Below, piece by piece: positions 38,870 through 48,548 of a stretch of DNA of 64,000 bases. Every line of letters starts with the position of its first letter. The first letter of the stretch is position 1. The DNA is taken from contig JAUVYV010000020.1 in NCBI GenBank assembly GCA_030602885.1, positions 1 through 64,000 of the forward strand. Direction: 5' to 3'. Made by a program: the position numbers and the translations under genes. Origin of the DNA: Phycisphaerales bacterium (GTDB lineage Bacteria; Planctomycetota; Phycisphaerae; Sedimentisphaerales; Anaerobacaceae). Below the pieces are notes generated by a model. The model did no database searches. It saw nothing but the letters and a program-made list of their open reading frames with translations, and had not been told where the DNA came from.

Positions 38870-40255
38870 CTATGTTTTGAAGCGGGACACAAAACCGCGG
38901 ATTTTTTCGGCGGTTTTTTTCCGGCGGGTATCTCGAAATATTGCCTTGAGCTGGGGGTTGTTCGGGTAGGCCTCTATTGCTCTTTTGATTCTCTTTGTGG
39001 CGTCCTGTGCCCTGTGCATTGCTAAATAGACAACGGCCGAGTCGCGCAAGGCACCGACATGGTCTGCGTCTATATCGAGGGCGTGGGCAAAGAGCTCGGC
39101 GGCATCTTCGAGGCGGCCTTTTATGGCGTTGACAACGCCGAGATAGTAGTATGCATCGGCGTTGGCGGAGTCGGTGTCGATGGCTCTGAGCAGGCAGTGC
39201 ATTGCATAATCGAGCTCGGGGTCATCGAAGGACTTTTGGCTTTTGCCGTCGTGAGCGATTTTGAGGAACATCGAAGCGATTGAAACGAGAACATTTGCAT
39301 CGGCCGGCGCCAGTTTTACCTCCGAAACGAGGAAGCTTGCTGCCTTGTCCTTTTGGCCCTGCATCAGTGCGTATTGAGCCATTCGGTAACGAGGCCCTGT
39401 GAGTGAGCCGTCTTTTTCGATTGCCTGGTCGAAGAGCTTCAGTGCCCGCTCATAGTCGTTGTTTTGAAAGTCGATTTCACCGAGATAGAAAAGTGCCGTT
39501 GCGGTGTCGGGCTTTAGTTCGAGTGCCCTGTGAAACTTTTCTTTGGCAGATTCGATGTCACCGGTCTCAAGCAGGAAGAGCCCGAAATCGACGATTACAT
39601 CGGGATCGCCGGGGTTGATGCGCAGCTCTCTGAGGAAGTGCTCTCTGCTTCGTTCGAGCTCGCCCTCGGCCCAAAGTGCCTGTGCGATTCGATAGTTTAT
39701 TTGTGGGTGAGTCGATTCGAGCTCAGCGGTTTTGACCCAGCAGTGGATGGCTTTTTTGTACAGGCCTCGACTGAACAGACTGTTTCCGATGTTGTAATAG
39801 CATAGTGCGCAGTCGGGCTCAATCTGCTGGGCGAGATAGAACATCTGTTCTGCGAGGTCGTGCTGGCCCATTTCGGTATAGGTAATTATTCGATTGCAGT
39901 AGCAGGGCTCGAAAGAGGGGTCGAGCTGCTGAATGTGCTCGAATGTCTGGATGGCCAGGTCGTAGTGGCCTGTTCGAGTGTAATCGACGGCGAGGGAATT
40001 TAGTATCTCCATATCGACGGGATTGAGCGCGAGAGCGATTTCATATTCGCTTATGGCCTCGTCGAATTCGCTGATGGAATCGAGTGCGAGTGCCTTGTTG
40101 AAGTGCAGGGAGCAGCTGGAAGGATTTATCTCGATGGCGTCGCTGAGCTCGGCAAGGGCCTGTGGTATCTTGCCGTCCTCGTATAGCTCGTAGGCCTTTT
40201 GTGCCTTGCGTTCGCTGTTGTCATACGGGCCGAATGGGGTGTCCTCGAAGAGCAT
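38870..40255 (-). CDS. TPR-repeat protein
   Basis: Many 34-aa TPR units, e.g. FDEAISEYEIALALNPVDMEILNSLAVDYTRTGHYDLAIQTFEHIQQLDP. Confidence 0.85.
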   Translation of the reverse strand: MLFEDTPFGPYDNSERKAQKAYELYEDGKIPQALAELSDAIEINPSSCSLHFNKALALDSISEFDEAISEYEIALALNPVDMEILNSLAVDYTRTGHYDLAIQTFEHIQQLDPSFEPCYCNRIITYTEMGQHDLAEQMFYLAQQIEPDCALCYYNIGNSLFSRGLYKKAIHCWVKTAELESTHPQINYRIAQALWAEGELERSREHFLRELRINPGDPDVIVDFGLFLLETGDIESAKEKFHRALELKPDTATALFYLGEIDFQNNDYERALKLFDQAIEKDGSLTGPRYRMAQYALMQGQKDKAASFLVSEVKLAPADANVLVSIASMFLKIAHDGKSQKSFDDPELDYAMHCLLRAIDTDSANADAYYYLGVVNAIKGRLEDAAELFAHALDIDADHVGALRDSAVVYLAMHRAQDATKRIKRAIEAYPNNPQLKAIFRDTRRKKTAEKIRGFVSRFKT

Positions 40256-40606
40256 ATAACTGCACCGCCTCACACAGAACTTCAGATTTTTCCGGATACA
40301 CCGACAGTATATTCACCTGGTTATCGCCATGTGGCGGCGGCCGGGTTAGCGGTTTTTTGCGGGCTGGGAAGGGTTTTTGCAGGGGGGCAAAATTTTGCTG
40401 GCTGTATGTGCTGTAAGTTCTTATAATAGGAGAGGTTAAACAGGTGTCGTACTGTGTGCCGTCAGGTTTGAGCAGGGTGCGGAGTCTGTTTTTCTGGAAA
40501 GCCGGGGCCGATAGTCTTATAATGTCCTGCGGGACTGAAACCGGTGATAAGCCGATTACATTGTGTTGGTGCCTGACAGGTAAAGATTTTTGGGAGCATT
40601 ATACCT

Positions 40607-41071
40607 ATGGTGAAAGAGATAAAAGGACAATTGAAAGCGAGCAAAGGCAGCTATGCGATTGTGGTGAGCCGGTTTAACGAATTCGTTACGGCGCGTCTGC
40701 TGGACGGTGCGATAGATTGTCTCAAACGTCACGGTGCAGGCGAAGAGCAGATAAAGGTGGTGTGGGTACCGGGCTCCTGTGAGATAACGATAGCGGCGAA
40801 GAAGCTGGCCGAGAGCGGCGAGTATGCTGCCGTGATTTGTCTCGGGGCGGTGATAAGGGGCCAGACACAGCACTACGATTATGTCTGCCAGCAGGTGGTA
40901 CGGGGTATAGGGCAAATCAACTATGACTCGAAGGTGCCGGCGGTGTTCGGTGTGCTGACGTGCGAGACACTGGAAGAGGCGGTTGACAGGGCCGGTACAA
41001 AGAGAGGCAATGCCGGTGCGGATGCTGCGCTTACGGCGATGGAAATATCAAGTGTGCTCGAGCAGATCTGA
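40607..41071 (+). CDS. ribH: 6,7-dimethyl-8-ribityllumazine synthase
   Basis: IVVSRFNEFVTARLLDGAIDCL; VPGSCEITIAAKKLA; CLGAVIRGQTQHYDYVC. Confidence 0.93.
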   Translation: MVKEIKGQLKASKGSYAIVVSRFNEFVTARLLDGAIDCLKRHGAGEEQIKVVWVPGSCEITIAAKKLAESGEYAAVICLGAVIRGQTQHYDYVCQQVVRGIGQINYDSKVPAVFGVLTCETLEEAVDRAGTKRGNAGADAALTAMEISSVLEQI

Positions 41072-41104
41072 GTCGATCATTGATAATTCAAGAGCAGTCG
41101 TTAG

Positions 41105-41581
41105 TTGCGTTATGTGAAGGGCCTGGGCGTGGATGTAAGAACGAAGGCGCGTGAGCTGTCGATGCAGGCGTTGTTTCAGCTTGATGTTCAGGGGTCCGGG
41201 TTGATGGCGCAAATCGAGGATTTTTTTATTGAGAGCGAGGACAATGATTTTGTTCGGCGTCTCGCGGCGGAGTGGACGAAAGGGACGTGGGAAAACCTTT
41301 CTGCGTGCGACGGGCTGATAGAGGGTTCGGTGATAAAATGGAAGATGTCACGTCTTTCGCTCGTTGATAAGAGTATTTTGCGATTAGCGGTTTACCAGTT
41401 GAAGTTTTGTTCCGATATTCCGCCTAAGGTTGTGATAAACGAGGCGATTGAGCTTGCAAAGAAGTTCGGCGCTGACAAGTCGTCTGCGTTTGTGAACGGT
41501 GTGCTGGATGCGGTGTTGAAAAACATTGTGTCGCAGAGGCAGGGCAGGTCGGCAGGAGAGGGCGGTACGAGCCAGGGATGA
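41105..41581 (+). CDS. nusB: Transcription antitermination factor NusB
   Basis: RTKARELSMQALFQLDVQG ... RLSLVDKSILRLAVYQL...PPKVVINEAIELAKKFGADKSSAFVNGVLDAV. Confidence 0.9.
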   Translation: MRYVKGLGVDVRTKARELSMQALFQLDVQGSGLMAQIEDFFIESEDNDFVRRLAAEWTKGTWENLSACDGLIEGSVIKWKMSRLSLVDKSILRLAVYQLKFCSDIPPKVVINEAIELAKKFGADKSSAFVNGVLDAVLKNIVSQRQGRSAGEGGTSQG

Positions 41582-42513
41582 GGAAAATCGCGGTATTAAA
41601 CCAGAAGGGGGGAGTGGGCAAGACCACAACGGTGGTCAATATTGCGGCGGCCCTTGCAAATATGGGCCAGCGGGTCTTGGTTATCGACCTCGACCCGCAG
41701 GGACATCTGACGACCCATTTCGGGGTCGATCCCGAAACGATAGAGGCGGGGGCCTACAAGGTCCTCATGCAGTCGGCCAATATCGAACAGGAGATGCTGC
41801 TTGTTCGGGCGAATCTCTGGCTGCTGCCTGCCAATATAGATTTGGTCGGGGCGGAGAGCGAACTGGTGAGCGTTGTAGGCAGGGAGACGATTCTACGCGA
41901 GGCACTTGCAGGTCTGGAAGATAAGCTTGATTACCTTTTAGTGGATTGTGCGCCGTCACTTGGACTGCTGACGCTAAACTCGCTTGCGGCCGCCGAAGAG
42001 GTGCTGATACCGCTTCAGCCGCACTTCCTGGCGTTACAGGGATTAGGTAAACTGCTGCAGACGGTCGAGCTTGTCAACAAGCGGATTAACCCGAAGCTAC
42101 GGGTCAAGGGGGTTTTGCTTTGCATGTTCGACAGCAGGGCGTCACTGCCGAAGGAGGTCAAGGCCGACATCGAGCAATTTCTCGATAATGCCCGCGGCAC
42201 CGACAGCGCGTGGTCGCAGGCGCAGATTATGCCCGTCTATGTTCGCAGGAACATCAAATTGGCCGAGGCGCCGAGCTACGGCCAGACGATTTTCGAGTAC
42301 GAACCGAACTGCCACGGCGCGGAGGATTACAGGAAAGTCGCTGAATTCATCCACAACCCGATTGCATTTTCGGTCGAGCCGTTTGAGGTTGCAGGCAATG
42401 AGCCACCGCCTGTAGAGATAAAGGAAGTGCCCCTGTCCAATTCGCAAGAGCCGGTATCCGAATTTACGCCGGCGGCAGACGATACGCCGCTCGAATCCGA
42501 ACAGCAGGTATAG
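41578..42513 (+). CDS. parA: ParA/Soj-family ATPase
   Basis: MRKIAVLNQKGGVGKTTTVVNIAAAL; VIDLDPQGHLT; LLVDCAPSLGLLTLN. Confidence 0.9.
   Translation: MRKIAVLNQKGGVGKTTTVVNIAAALANMGQRVLVIDLDPQGHLTTHFGVDPETIEAGAYKVLMQSANIEQEMLLVRANLWLLPANIDLVGAESELVSVVGRETILREALAGLEDKLDYLLVDCAPSLGLLTLNSLAAAEEVLIPLQPHFLALQGLGKLLQTVELVNKRINPKLRVKGVLLCMFDSRASLPKEVKADIEQFLDNARGTDSAWSQAQIMPVYVRRNIKLAEAPSYGQTIFEYEPNCHGAEDYRKVAEFIHNPIAFSVEPFEVAGNEPPPVEIKEVPLSNSQEPVSEFTPAADDTPLESEQQV
42477..42502 (+). repeat. 26-bp direct repeat, copy 1 (inside 3' end of parA): agacgatacgccgctcgaatccgaac
   Basis: Identical to 45539-45564. Confidence 0.95.
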
Positions 42514-42638
42514 ATTTGAATGCACCAAAGACGACCGGTCAAGCGTGATATGCGAAGGGATTTTGATTTGACAGGAATTGCGGTTGTGGATATTATATAA
42601 ATATGTCACAATGGATGAACATAATGGAGGTCAAGTAA

Positions 42639-43223
42639 ATGATGATACTCACGGGGAAAAAATTTATATTATTGCTTTTATACACGCCGACTAGTGATGA
42701 TAAAGTTAATATTCCGATTTCCGGAAGAACAAGGTTAATGAAAATGGGCTTCCTATTTAAGGAAGAACTCAAAAGCGATTTCGAGAAAGACAAAACTTTT
42801 GAAGAGTTAGCATTGCCGGAATACTTTGCATGGAAATATGGTCCTTTTTCGGGCGAACTGCTAAATGACCTTGAGTTTCTGGTAAATCAAAGCTACATTA
42901 AATCCACAAGCGGAGGCATGCCCATAGATGCTACGATAGCTGAAGCCGAATTCGGTGAATATGATTATTGGGTAGAGGACATAGATGAATTTCGCTCCAG
43001 AGAATATGAGGAAGAGTCTTTCGAGCTTACTGAAGAAAAAGGTGTTCCAGAAGCACAAAAAATTTGGAAAATCCTTTCTGAGAACCAGAAAAAAATAATA
43101 AGCGAATTCAAAAAGGTATTAAATCAGGCATCCTTAAATCGGATACTGGAATATGTTTACAAGAAATACCGGAAAGATGGTTATATTGACAGGTCGTTAA
43201 TCAGAGAAAGGTATCTAGCATGA
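42639..43223 (+). CDS. YwgA/Panacea-like domain protein
   Basis: SGRTRLMKMGFLFKEEL ... FAWKYGPFSGELLNDLEFLVN resembles the GRTRLQK..FLLE/..YGPFS.EL pattern. Confidence 0.55.
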   Translation: MMILTGKKFILLLLYTPTSDDKVNIPISGRTRLMKMGFLFKEELKSDFEKDKTFEELALPEYFAWKYGPFSGELLNDLEFLVNQSYIKSTSGGMPIDATIAEAEFGEYDYWVEDIDEFRSREYEEESFELTEEKGVPEAQKIWKILSENQKKIISEFKKVLNQASLNRILEYVYKKYRKDGYIDRSLIRERYLA

Positions 43224-43723
43224 TAGAATCTCTGCTTGGTTATATAATCGGAGGCTTCAGCTTGCTTGCAGGTTTATCTGTCATGCTTATTCGCAATGTT
43301 GATAGCGAATTGTTGGATAGTAGGCGAACTATAAAAGACCAATTTATTGCTGCCTATAAGGAATTTGCTGAAAACACAATTGGAGAAGCAATTGACACAG
43401 ACAAATTGAATATGTCCATAAGGCGCTTAAAAGATTTGCATTGCGCAAGCCATTGGGATTTGATAAAACTTAGAATAATTGAGTGGTTGATAAGCAAGTC
43501 ATTTTTATTGATGATACTGGTGTGGGGCTTTGTGGCAACCTTTTTGTTTATTGGACATTTAGGTTTTGACGAGAATCGTACTGTCTGTAGAGTTATTTTT
43601 CTTAATGTCTTTCCCTTCTTATTACTTGTGATTCAAATTCTCTATGTCGCTTGGATGGTAAATAGAGAGCAATATCTTAAAAGGATTAAAGAGGCATACA
43701 AGAATTTAGAGTATCCGTCATGA
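43220..43723 (+). CDS. Hypothetical membrane protein (three predicted TMs)
   Basis: 4-bp overlap with neighbours on both sides; hydrophobic segments. Confidence 0.65.
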   Translation: MIESLLGYIIGGFSLLAGLSVMLIRNVDSELLDSRRTIKDQFIAAYKEFAENTIGEAIDTDKLNMSIRRLKDLHCASHWDLIKLRIIEWLISKSFLLMILVWGFVATFLFIGHLGFDENRTVCRVIFLNVFPFLLLVIQILYVAWMVNREQYLKRIKEAYKNLEYPS

Positions 43724-44127
43724 CCGAACAGGCAATTGTAAATGCAGTCGTTGAAACACTCATGGTAGATGGATTTACCGTCGCAACTGAGGTTGCAAAC
43801 TTTTATCGCAGTGCTGATATTGGAGCCCTATCCAGAAATGGTGATGTGTGGGTAGTCGAATGTAAGGTCTCGAATATTGGTCAGGCGATAAAACAGGCAA
43901 AGACACATAAATTGTCTGCGGATAAGGTTTTTATTGCGACGTTCTATAAAAAGACACGAGAAATAACTCTTAGAAGGATTAGGGAGGCAGGTTTGGGATT
44001 GTTTTATGTTATGCCGGATGGTTCTGTAAGCAAACCGGTTGAGCGGCCTAAGCGAAATAGGCCATGGGGATTGGCAAGGAAGAAGCTTTCAAAAAGAATA
44101 CTTGAGTTGAGGGAGATTTATGGCTAA
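43720..44127 (+). CDS. Small PD-(D/E)XK nuclease-like protein
   Basis: SADIGALSRNGDVWVVECKVSNIGQAIKQA (D...ECK). Confidence 0.6.
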   Translation: MTEQAIVNAVVETLMVDGFTVATEVANFYRSADIGALSRNGDVWVVECKVSNIGQAIKQAKTHKLSADKVFIATFYKKTREITLRRIREAGLGLFYVMPDGSVSKPVERPKRNRPWGLARKKLSKRILELREIYG

Positions 44128-45481
44128 ACATATATATCATTACAACACTCATGCGGAAAAAAGATATTTTCTGGGGCCGGAGCATCACGATTTGTATGAC
44201 ATTATTGCTCTAAATGGAAACATTGTATCCCATACGCCACCAGCGATAGCAGCTTTTCTTGCTACTGCTGCGAAAGATTTTTATATTGATCCGCAGACTC
44301 ATGCCTTTCAACATGCAACTATTCATCTCAAAAGGGATGTCAGTGACAAGAAAAAGAAAGAAAAGCCACTATATAAATTTAAGCCATCAATCAAAAAATT
44401 GGCAAAGGAACGATTAGGAACGCCTTTTTCTGATGTAATTACAAAAGATAGACCAATAAATCCGACGCTTTTTTTAGATAATGGTAAAATTAAGAATGAT
44501 GTCATAGATATTGTATGCCAAAGTGTTAAGAGGTTTCAACTGGATATGATTGAAAGCGAACTGGATGATGAGGCCAAAGAGCTAATGGGAGAGCCTTCCA
44601 CCTTCCTACCCAAGTTTGTAATTGCACCATATTTTTATCTGTCAAAACACCATTGGAAAGAATGGCTTAAGATTAATATATCCTGTTACCAAAGAATGAA
44701 AGCACTTGTCAAAGAAGTGCCGACGTATTTAAGTCTGGTTGTTTCAAAAGAGGCCTTGGATAACGATGGTGCTATTGTTAGTGCATTATCGACTGTGAAA
44801 CCTGATGGATTGCTATTGTGGATTGACAGCCATGTTGAAGAAGAATTAAGAAAGTCTGAGGTGGAAAGATATATCCATTTTCTCCAGGGGCTCAAGGGCA
44901 CTACCGAGACTTTATATAACTCCCATGGTGGGTATTTGTCTATTTTGTTATGCCATTCTGAAAAAGGATGTTTAGACGGTGTAGCACATTCGGTAAATTA
45001 TGGCGAACATCGAAATGTTATTCCAATAGGCGGTGGGTTGCCAATGGCACGCTTTTATTTGCACTCGCTACACTCACGATTAAGATGGGGTGATGTGGTA
45101 GAAATAGTTCAACATAGGGGCTGGCTTGATTCTGTTGGTAGTTATAGGGAGAAAATCTGTAAGTGCCATCAATGTCAGGAGTTGTTTGAAGAAAAAGGTT
45201 CAGCAGAGAAAGCCTTTGATTTATATGGAAAGAGTAACCCTGTTACTATTACCCGGCGCAATGGGACAATAGTTAGATTGGAATATCCAACAAAAGAAGC
45301 TAAGCAGGCAGCAACTCGCCATTATCTTTATAATAAAGCAAAAGAATTTGATGATATTCGAGAAAAGACTTTTAGCGAACTTTTGCAAGAACTAAATTCA
45401 ACATACAACGAAATTTCTGTGGATTCTGGAGAAGATGCTGTAGCACATTTGCTAACGTGGCATAAGGTTCTTGAAACCTGA
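44120..45481 (+). CDS. Putative tRNA-guanine transglycosylase (TGT/DpdA)-like protein
   Basis: FYIDPQTHAF; DGLLLWID; HGGYLSILL; C-terminal CxCxxC (CKCHQC) and TRHYLYNKAKEFDDIRE resembling the TGT Zn site and C-terminal helix. Confidence 0.45.
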   Translation: MAKHIYHYNTHAEKRYFLGPEHHDLYDIIALNGNIVSHTPPAIAAFLATAAKDFYIDPQTHAFQHATIHLKRDVSDKKKKEKPLYKFKPSIKKLAKERLGTPFSDVITKDRPINPTLFLDNGKIKNDVIDIVCQSVKRFQLDMIESELDDEAKELMGEPSTFLPKFVIAPYFYLSKHHWKEWLKINISCYQRMKALVKEVPTYLSLVVSKEALDNDGAIVSALSTVKPDGLLLWIDSHVEEELRKSEVERYIHFLQGLKGTTETLYNSHGGYLSILLCHSEKGCLDGVAHSVNYGEHRNVIPIGGGLPMARFYLHSLHSRLRWGDVVEIVQHRGWLDSVGSYREKICKCHQCQELFEEKGSAEKAFDLYGKSNPVTITRRNGTIVRLEYPTKEAKQAATRHYLYNKAKEFDDIREKTFSELLQELNSTYNEISVDSGEDAVAHLLTWHKVLET

Positions 45482-45538
45482 TATAAGTAATCATCGCAAA
45501 ATTATTGGCTCAAATTCAGTTGAATTTGCGACGTTGGT

Positions 45539-45564
45539 AGACGATACGCCGCTCGAATCCGAAC
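45539..45564 (+). repeat. 26-bp direct repeat, copy 2
   Basis: Identical to 42477-42502; also in a frame reading VDDTPLESEPQL*. Confidence 0.95.
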
Positions 45565-45712
45565 CACAGCTATAACCAAATCATACGGTCTGCAAACCGA
45601 ATTCGCGTGCTGCTAATATGTGATTTTGACGGTGAGTATCGAGTCGGTTTCCGGAAGAATAGGTCGGTCGCAAGCCGATTCTTCGGCTAATATGTCGGAC
45701 TATGTAGGGACA

Positions 45713-45856
45713 ATGAATAGGCCGGAATCGGCGGAACTCAGAGCGGCTAAGGTTCTTGCGGAAGGATATCGGCTGGATTATAATCACCATCGGCCGCACA
45801 GCTCGCCGGACTATATGACGCCGGCGGCATTTGCGGCGAGATATATTCGGTACAGT
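45713..45856 (+). pseudogene. IS3-family transposase C-terminal remnant
   Basis: NRPESAELRAAKVLAEGYRLDYNHHRPHSSPDYMTPAAFAARY. Confidence 0.75.
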
Positions 45857-45873
45857 TGCAGAAAGGACTTGTT

Positions 45874-48537
45874 ATGCCGCCCGCAAGATTCAGTGTAGTT
45901 CTCCTTTTGGTTTTGCTTGCCGCCTCTATTGGACAAGGCAGGGTCTTGTTCGTTTCGGACAGCGGCAGGGACGATAATCCGGGGACACATTTCTATCCGT
46001 ATGCAACCTTGCAGAAGGCGGCCGACGCTGCAGAACCGGGCGATTCGGTTTATGTACTGGCCGGTTATTATAAGGAGAAGGTTCTTATACGGAATATCAA
46101 AGGCAGCAAGGATAAGCCCGTTGTCTTCAAGGCGCTTGGCGAGGTCGTGCTCGAAGGGCCCGATGATATCTCGCTTAAAGGATATGATTTGAAAATCGGC
46201 GATTACGATATGCCGCTTTCGTCACAGGAGCATCCTTATTATCCGTATTATCCTGGCGCGGTGGTGCGGATAGAGAATTGCAGCAACGTGAGATTCGACA
46301 ATTTTATTGTGCGCGATTCGAAGTGGCTCGGGATCGCGGCGTATAATTGCGAGGGGCTGACAATCTTCGGGTGTACGGTGACGGACACTATGGCGTCGGG
46401 TATCTATGTGCTGGATTCGAAAAAGGTGCTTGTCGCTCACAACGAGGTGATGCGCGCTTGCGGATATCTGCATCGCCAGAGGGTGCACGGGTCGCAGGAG
46501 TTCGTCTCGATGGTGAACTGTGTTGATTTTGAGGTTGCGTATAACCGGGTGCACGAGAGCGGGACATGGGAGCGCGTCGAAGGCAAGCACAGCGGCGTGG
46601 GGGGCGAGGGTATCGATGCGAAGGAGCACTCACAGAACGGCAAGATTCATCACAACTATGTCTATAACCTCAGCCGATTGGGTATCTATATTGACGCATG
46701 GGATGCGCAGGATTTGAGGAACGTCGAGGTATATAACAACGTAGTTCACGATTGTCTCAACGGCATAGCTATCGGAGCGGAGCAAGGGGGGACGGTTGCG
46801 GGACTGAAGATTTACAATAATGTCCTGTACCGCAATCGTGGTGCGGCGCTGGAGCTGTTTTCGTGGGGCAAGAACGGCAGAAAGAGGGACATCAAGATTT
46901 ATAACAACACGATTTGCAACAATCAGGGGACAGGTATCACCCTGGGGACAGAGTTGAGTGAGAATATTGAGGTCTTCAACAATATAGCTGTCAAGAACGG
47001 CAAGAGGGACTTCAGTGCGGGTACGGCCGTGAACGTCACCGAGGGCGGGAACATCTTCGGCAGGAATCCCAGGTTTGTGGATATGGACAGGGGGGACTTT
47101 CGGCTTACGGCTGAGAGTCCGGCAATTGATACCGGCGAGGGCCAAGCTTTAGGTGACAGGGACATGGGTGACGGGCCTCGCGTGGTGGGTGAGAAGGTTG
47201 ATGCGGGGGCGTATGAGCTCGGGAGCAAGCCGGAAAGCCCGCGGGCGATATTTGTATCGAAGAAGGGTAGCGACGACAACACGGGAACAATATTCAGTCC
47301 GGTCGCGACGCTGCAGAAGGCGGCGGACACGGCCGGAGCCGGGGACAGCGTTTATGTCATGCCCGGCTATTACGAACAGAAAGCCGTCTTAAAGAACAAG
47401 GCGACAAAGGAAAAGCCGATTCTTTACAAGGCCGTTGGCCGGGTAATTATAGATGGGCCAGGTGATATTATGCTCACCGGGTCTTTGCCAGAGATACGCG
47501 ATGCGAATGTGTCTATCTCTTCGCCGAAGCATCTTTACTATCCTTATTACCGTGGTGCTGTCATAAGAGTTGAGGATTCGAGCCATGTCACTATAGACGG
47601 CTTTGATATCCGCGACTCCGAGTGGTTCGGGATCTCGGGGCTTTACAGCAATAACATATCGGTGCTGCACTGCAATATTCAGGATACGATGTCTTCGGGC
47701 ATTTACATTCTTGAGTCCAAGAACATTACGGTTGGCTATAACGAGGTGATGCGTGCGTGCGGGTTCAACAGGCGGATTGAGAGCCACGGCTCGCAGGAGT
47801 GCATTTCAATCGTCAACTGCGACGGCTTCGAGGTGATGTACAACAGAGTTCACGAGCCGGCGATTTACAGTTGGACCGAGGGCGGGGGCACGGGTGTGGG
47901 CGGCGAGGGCATCGATGCGAAAGAACATTCCAAGAACGGAAGTATTCATCACAACTACGTCTATAACCTCGAACGTGGTGCGATTTACTGCGATGCCTGG
48001 AATTCGCACGACTTCGGCAATATCGATGTCTATAACAACGTGGTCCACAACTGTACGGGCGGTATGGGTGTCGGCGCAGAGGACGGCGGAACGGCAAGCA
48101 ACATACGGTTTTACAACAATGTGATATACAACATCAAATGGGGAGGTTTCGGGATTGCATCGTGGGGGCCGAACGGGGACAAAAAGGAGGTCAAGGTTTA
48201 TAACAATATCATTTACAACTGCGGTCTCGGCGGGATAAGTCTCGGCGACGAGCGAAACAGCGGTATCGAGGTGTTCAACAACATATCGTTCAAGAACGGC
48301 CCGAAAGGAGAAGACAACTATGATCCGGGTACGGCCACGAATGTAAAAGCGGGCGGCAATCTGTTCGGGATTGACCCCAGGTTTGTGAATATAAGTTTTA
48401 ACAACTTCAGGTTGTCGGCAGGCAGTGCCGCGATTGATTCCGCTGTTGAGTACACCGTGCCGCCTCTTGATATGGACGACCGGCCGAGGACCACAGGTGC
48501 GGCGATGGATGTCGGGCCCTTTGAGTATCAAAAATAA
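45874..48537 (+). CDS. Secreted right-handed beta-helix (polysaccharide lyase/Pel-like) protein, internally duplicated
   Basis: Signal peptide; two ~440-aa halves each starting [VI]LF/IFVS..G.DDN.GT...P.ATLQKAAD. Confidence 0.85.
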   Translation: MPPARFSVVLLLVLLAASIGQGRVLFVSDSGRDDNPGTHFYPYATLQKAADAAEPGDSVYVLAGYYKEKVLIRNIKGSKDKPVVFKALGEVVLEGPDDISLKGYDLKIGDYDMPLSSQEHPYYPYYPGAVVRIENCSNVRFDNFIVRDSKWLGIAAYNCEGLTIFGCTVTDTMASGIYVLDSKKVLVAHNEVMRACGYLHRQRVHGSQEFVSMVNCVDFEVAYNRVHESGTWERVEGKHSGVGGEGIDAKEHSQNGKIHHNYVYNLSRLGIYIDAWDAQDLRNVEVYNNVVHDCLNGIAIGAEQGGTVAGLKIYNNVLYRNRGAALELFSWGKNGRKRDIKIYNNTICNNQGTGITLGTELSENIEVFNNIAVKNGKRDFSAGTAVNVTEGGNIFGRNPRFVDMDRGDFRLTAESPAIDTGEGQALGDRDMGDGPRVVGEKVDAGAYELGSKPESPRAIFVSKKGSDDNTGTIFSPVATLQKAADTAGAGDSVYVMPGYYEQKAVLKNKATKEKPILYKAVGRVIIDGPGDIMLTGSLPEIRDANVSISSPKHLYYPYYRGAVIRVEDSSHVTIDGFDIRDSEWFGISGLYSNNISVLHCNIQDTMSSGIYILESKNITVGYNEVMRACGFNRRIESHGSQECISIVNCDGFEVMYNRVHEPAIYSWTEGGGTGVGGEGIDAKEHSKNGSIHHNYVYNLERGAIYCDAWNSHDFGNIDVYNNVVHNCTGGMGVGAEDGGTASNIRFYNNVIYNIKWGGFGIASWGPNGDKKEVKVYNNIIYNCGLGGISLGDERNSGIEVFNNISFKNGPKGEDNYDPGTATNVKAGGNLFGIDPRFVNISFNNFRLSAGSAAIDSAVEYTVPPLDMDDRPRTTGAAMDVGPFEYQK

Positions 48538-48548
48538 AGGCAGGTAGT

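Noticed and set aside
40440-40606. FMN riboswitch upstream of ribH
   Set aside because: Could not find the conserved RFN-element sequence or helices; leader looks unstructured by eye.
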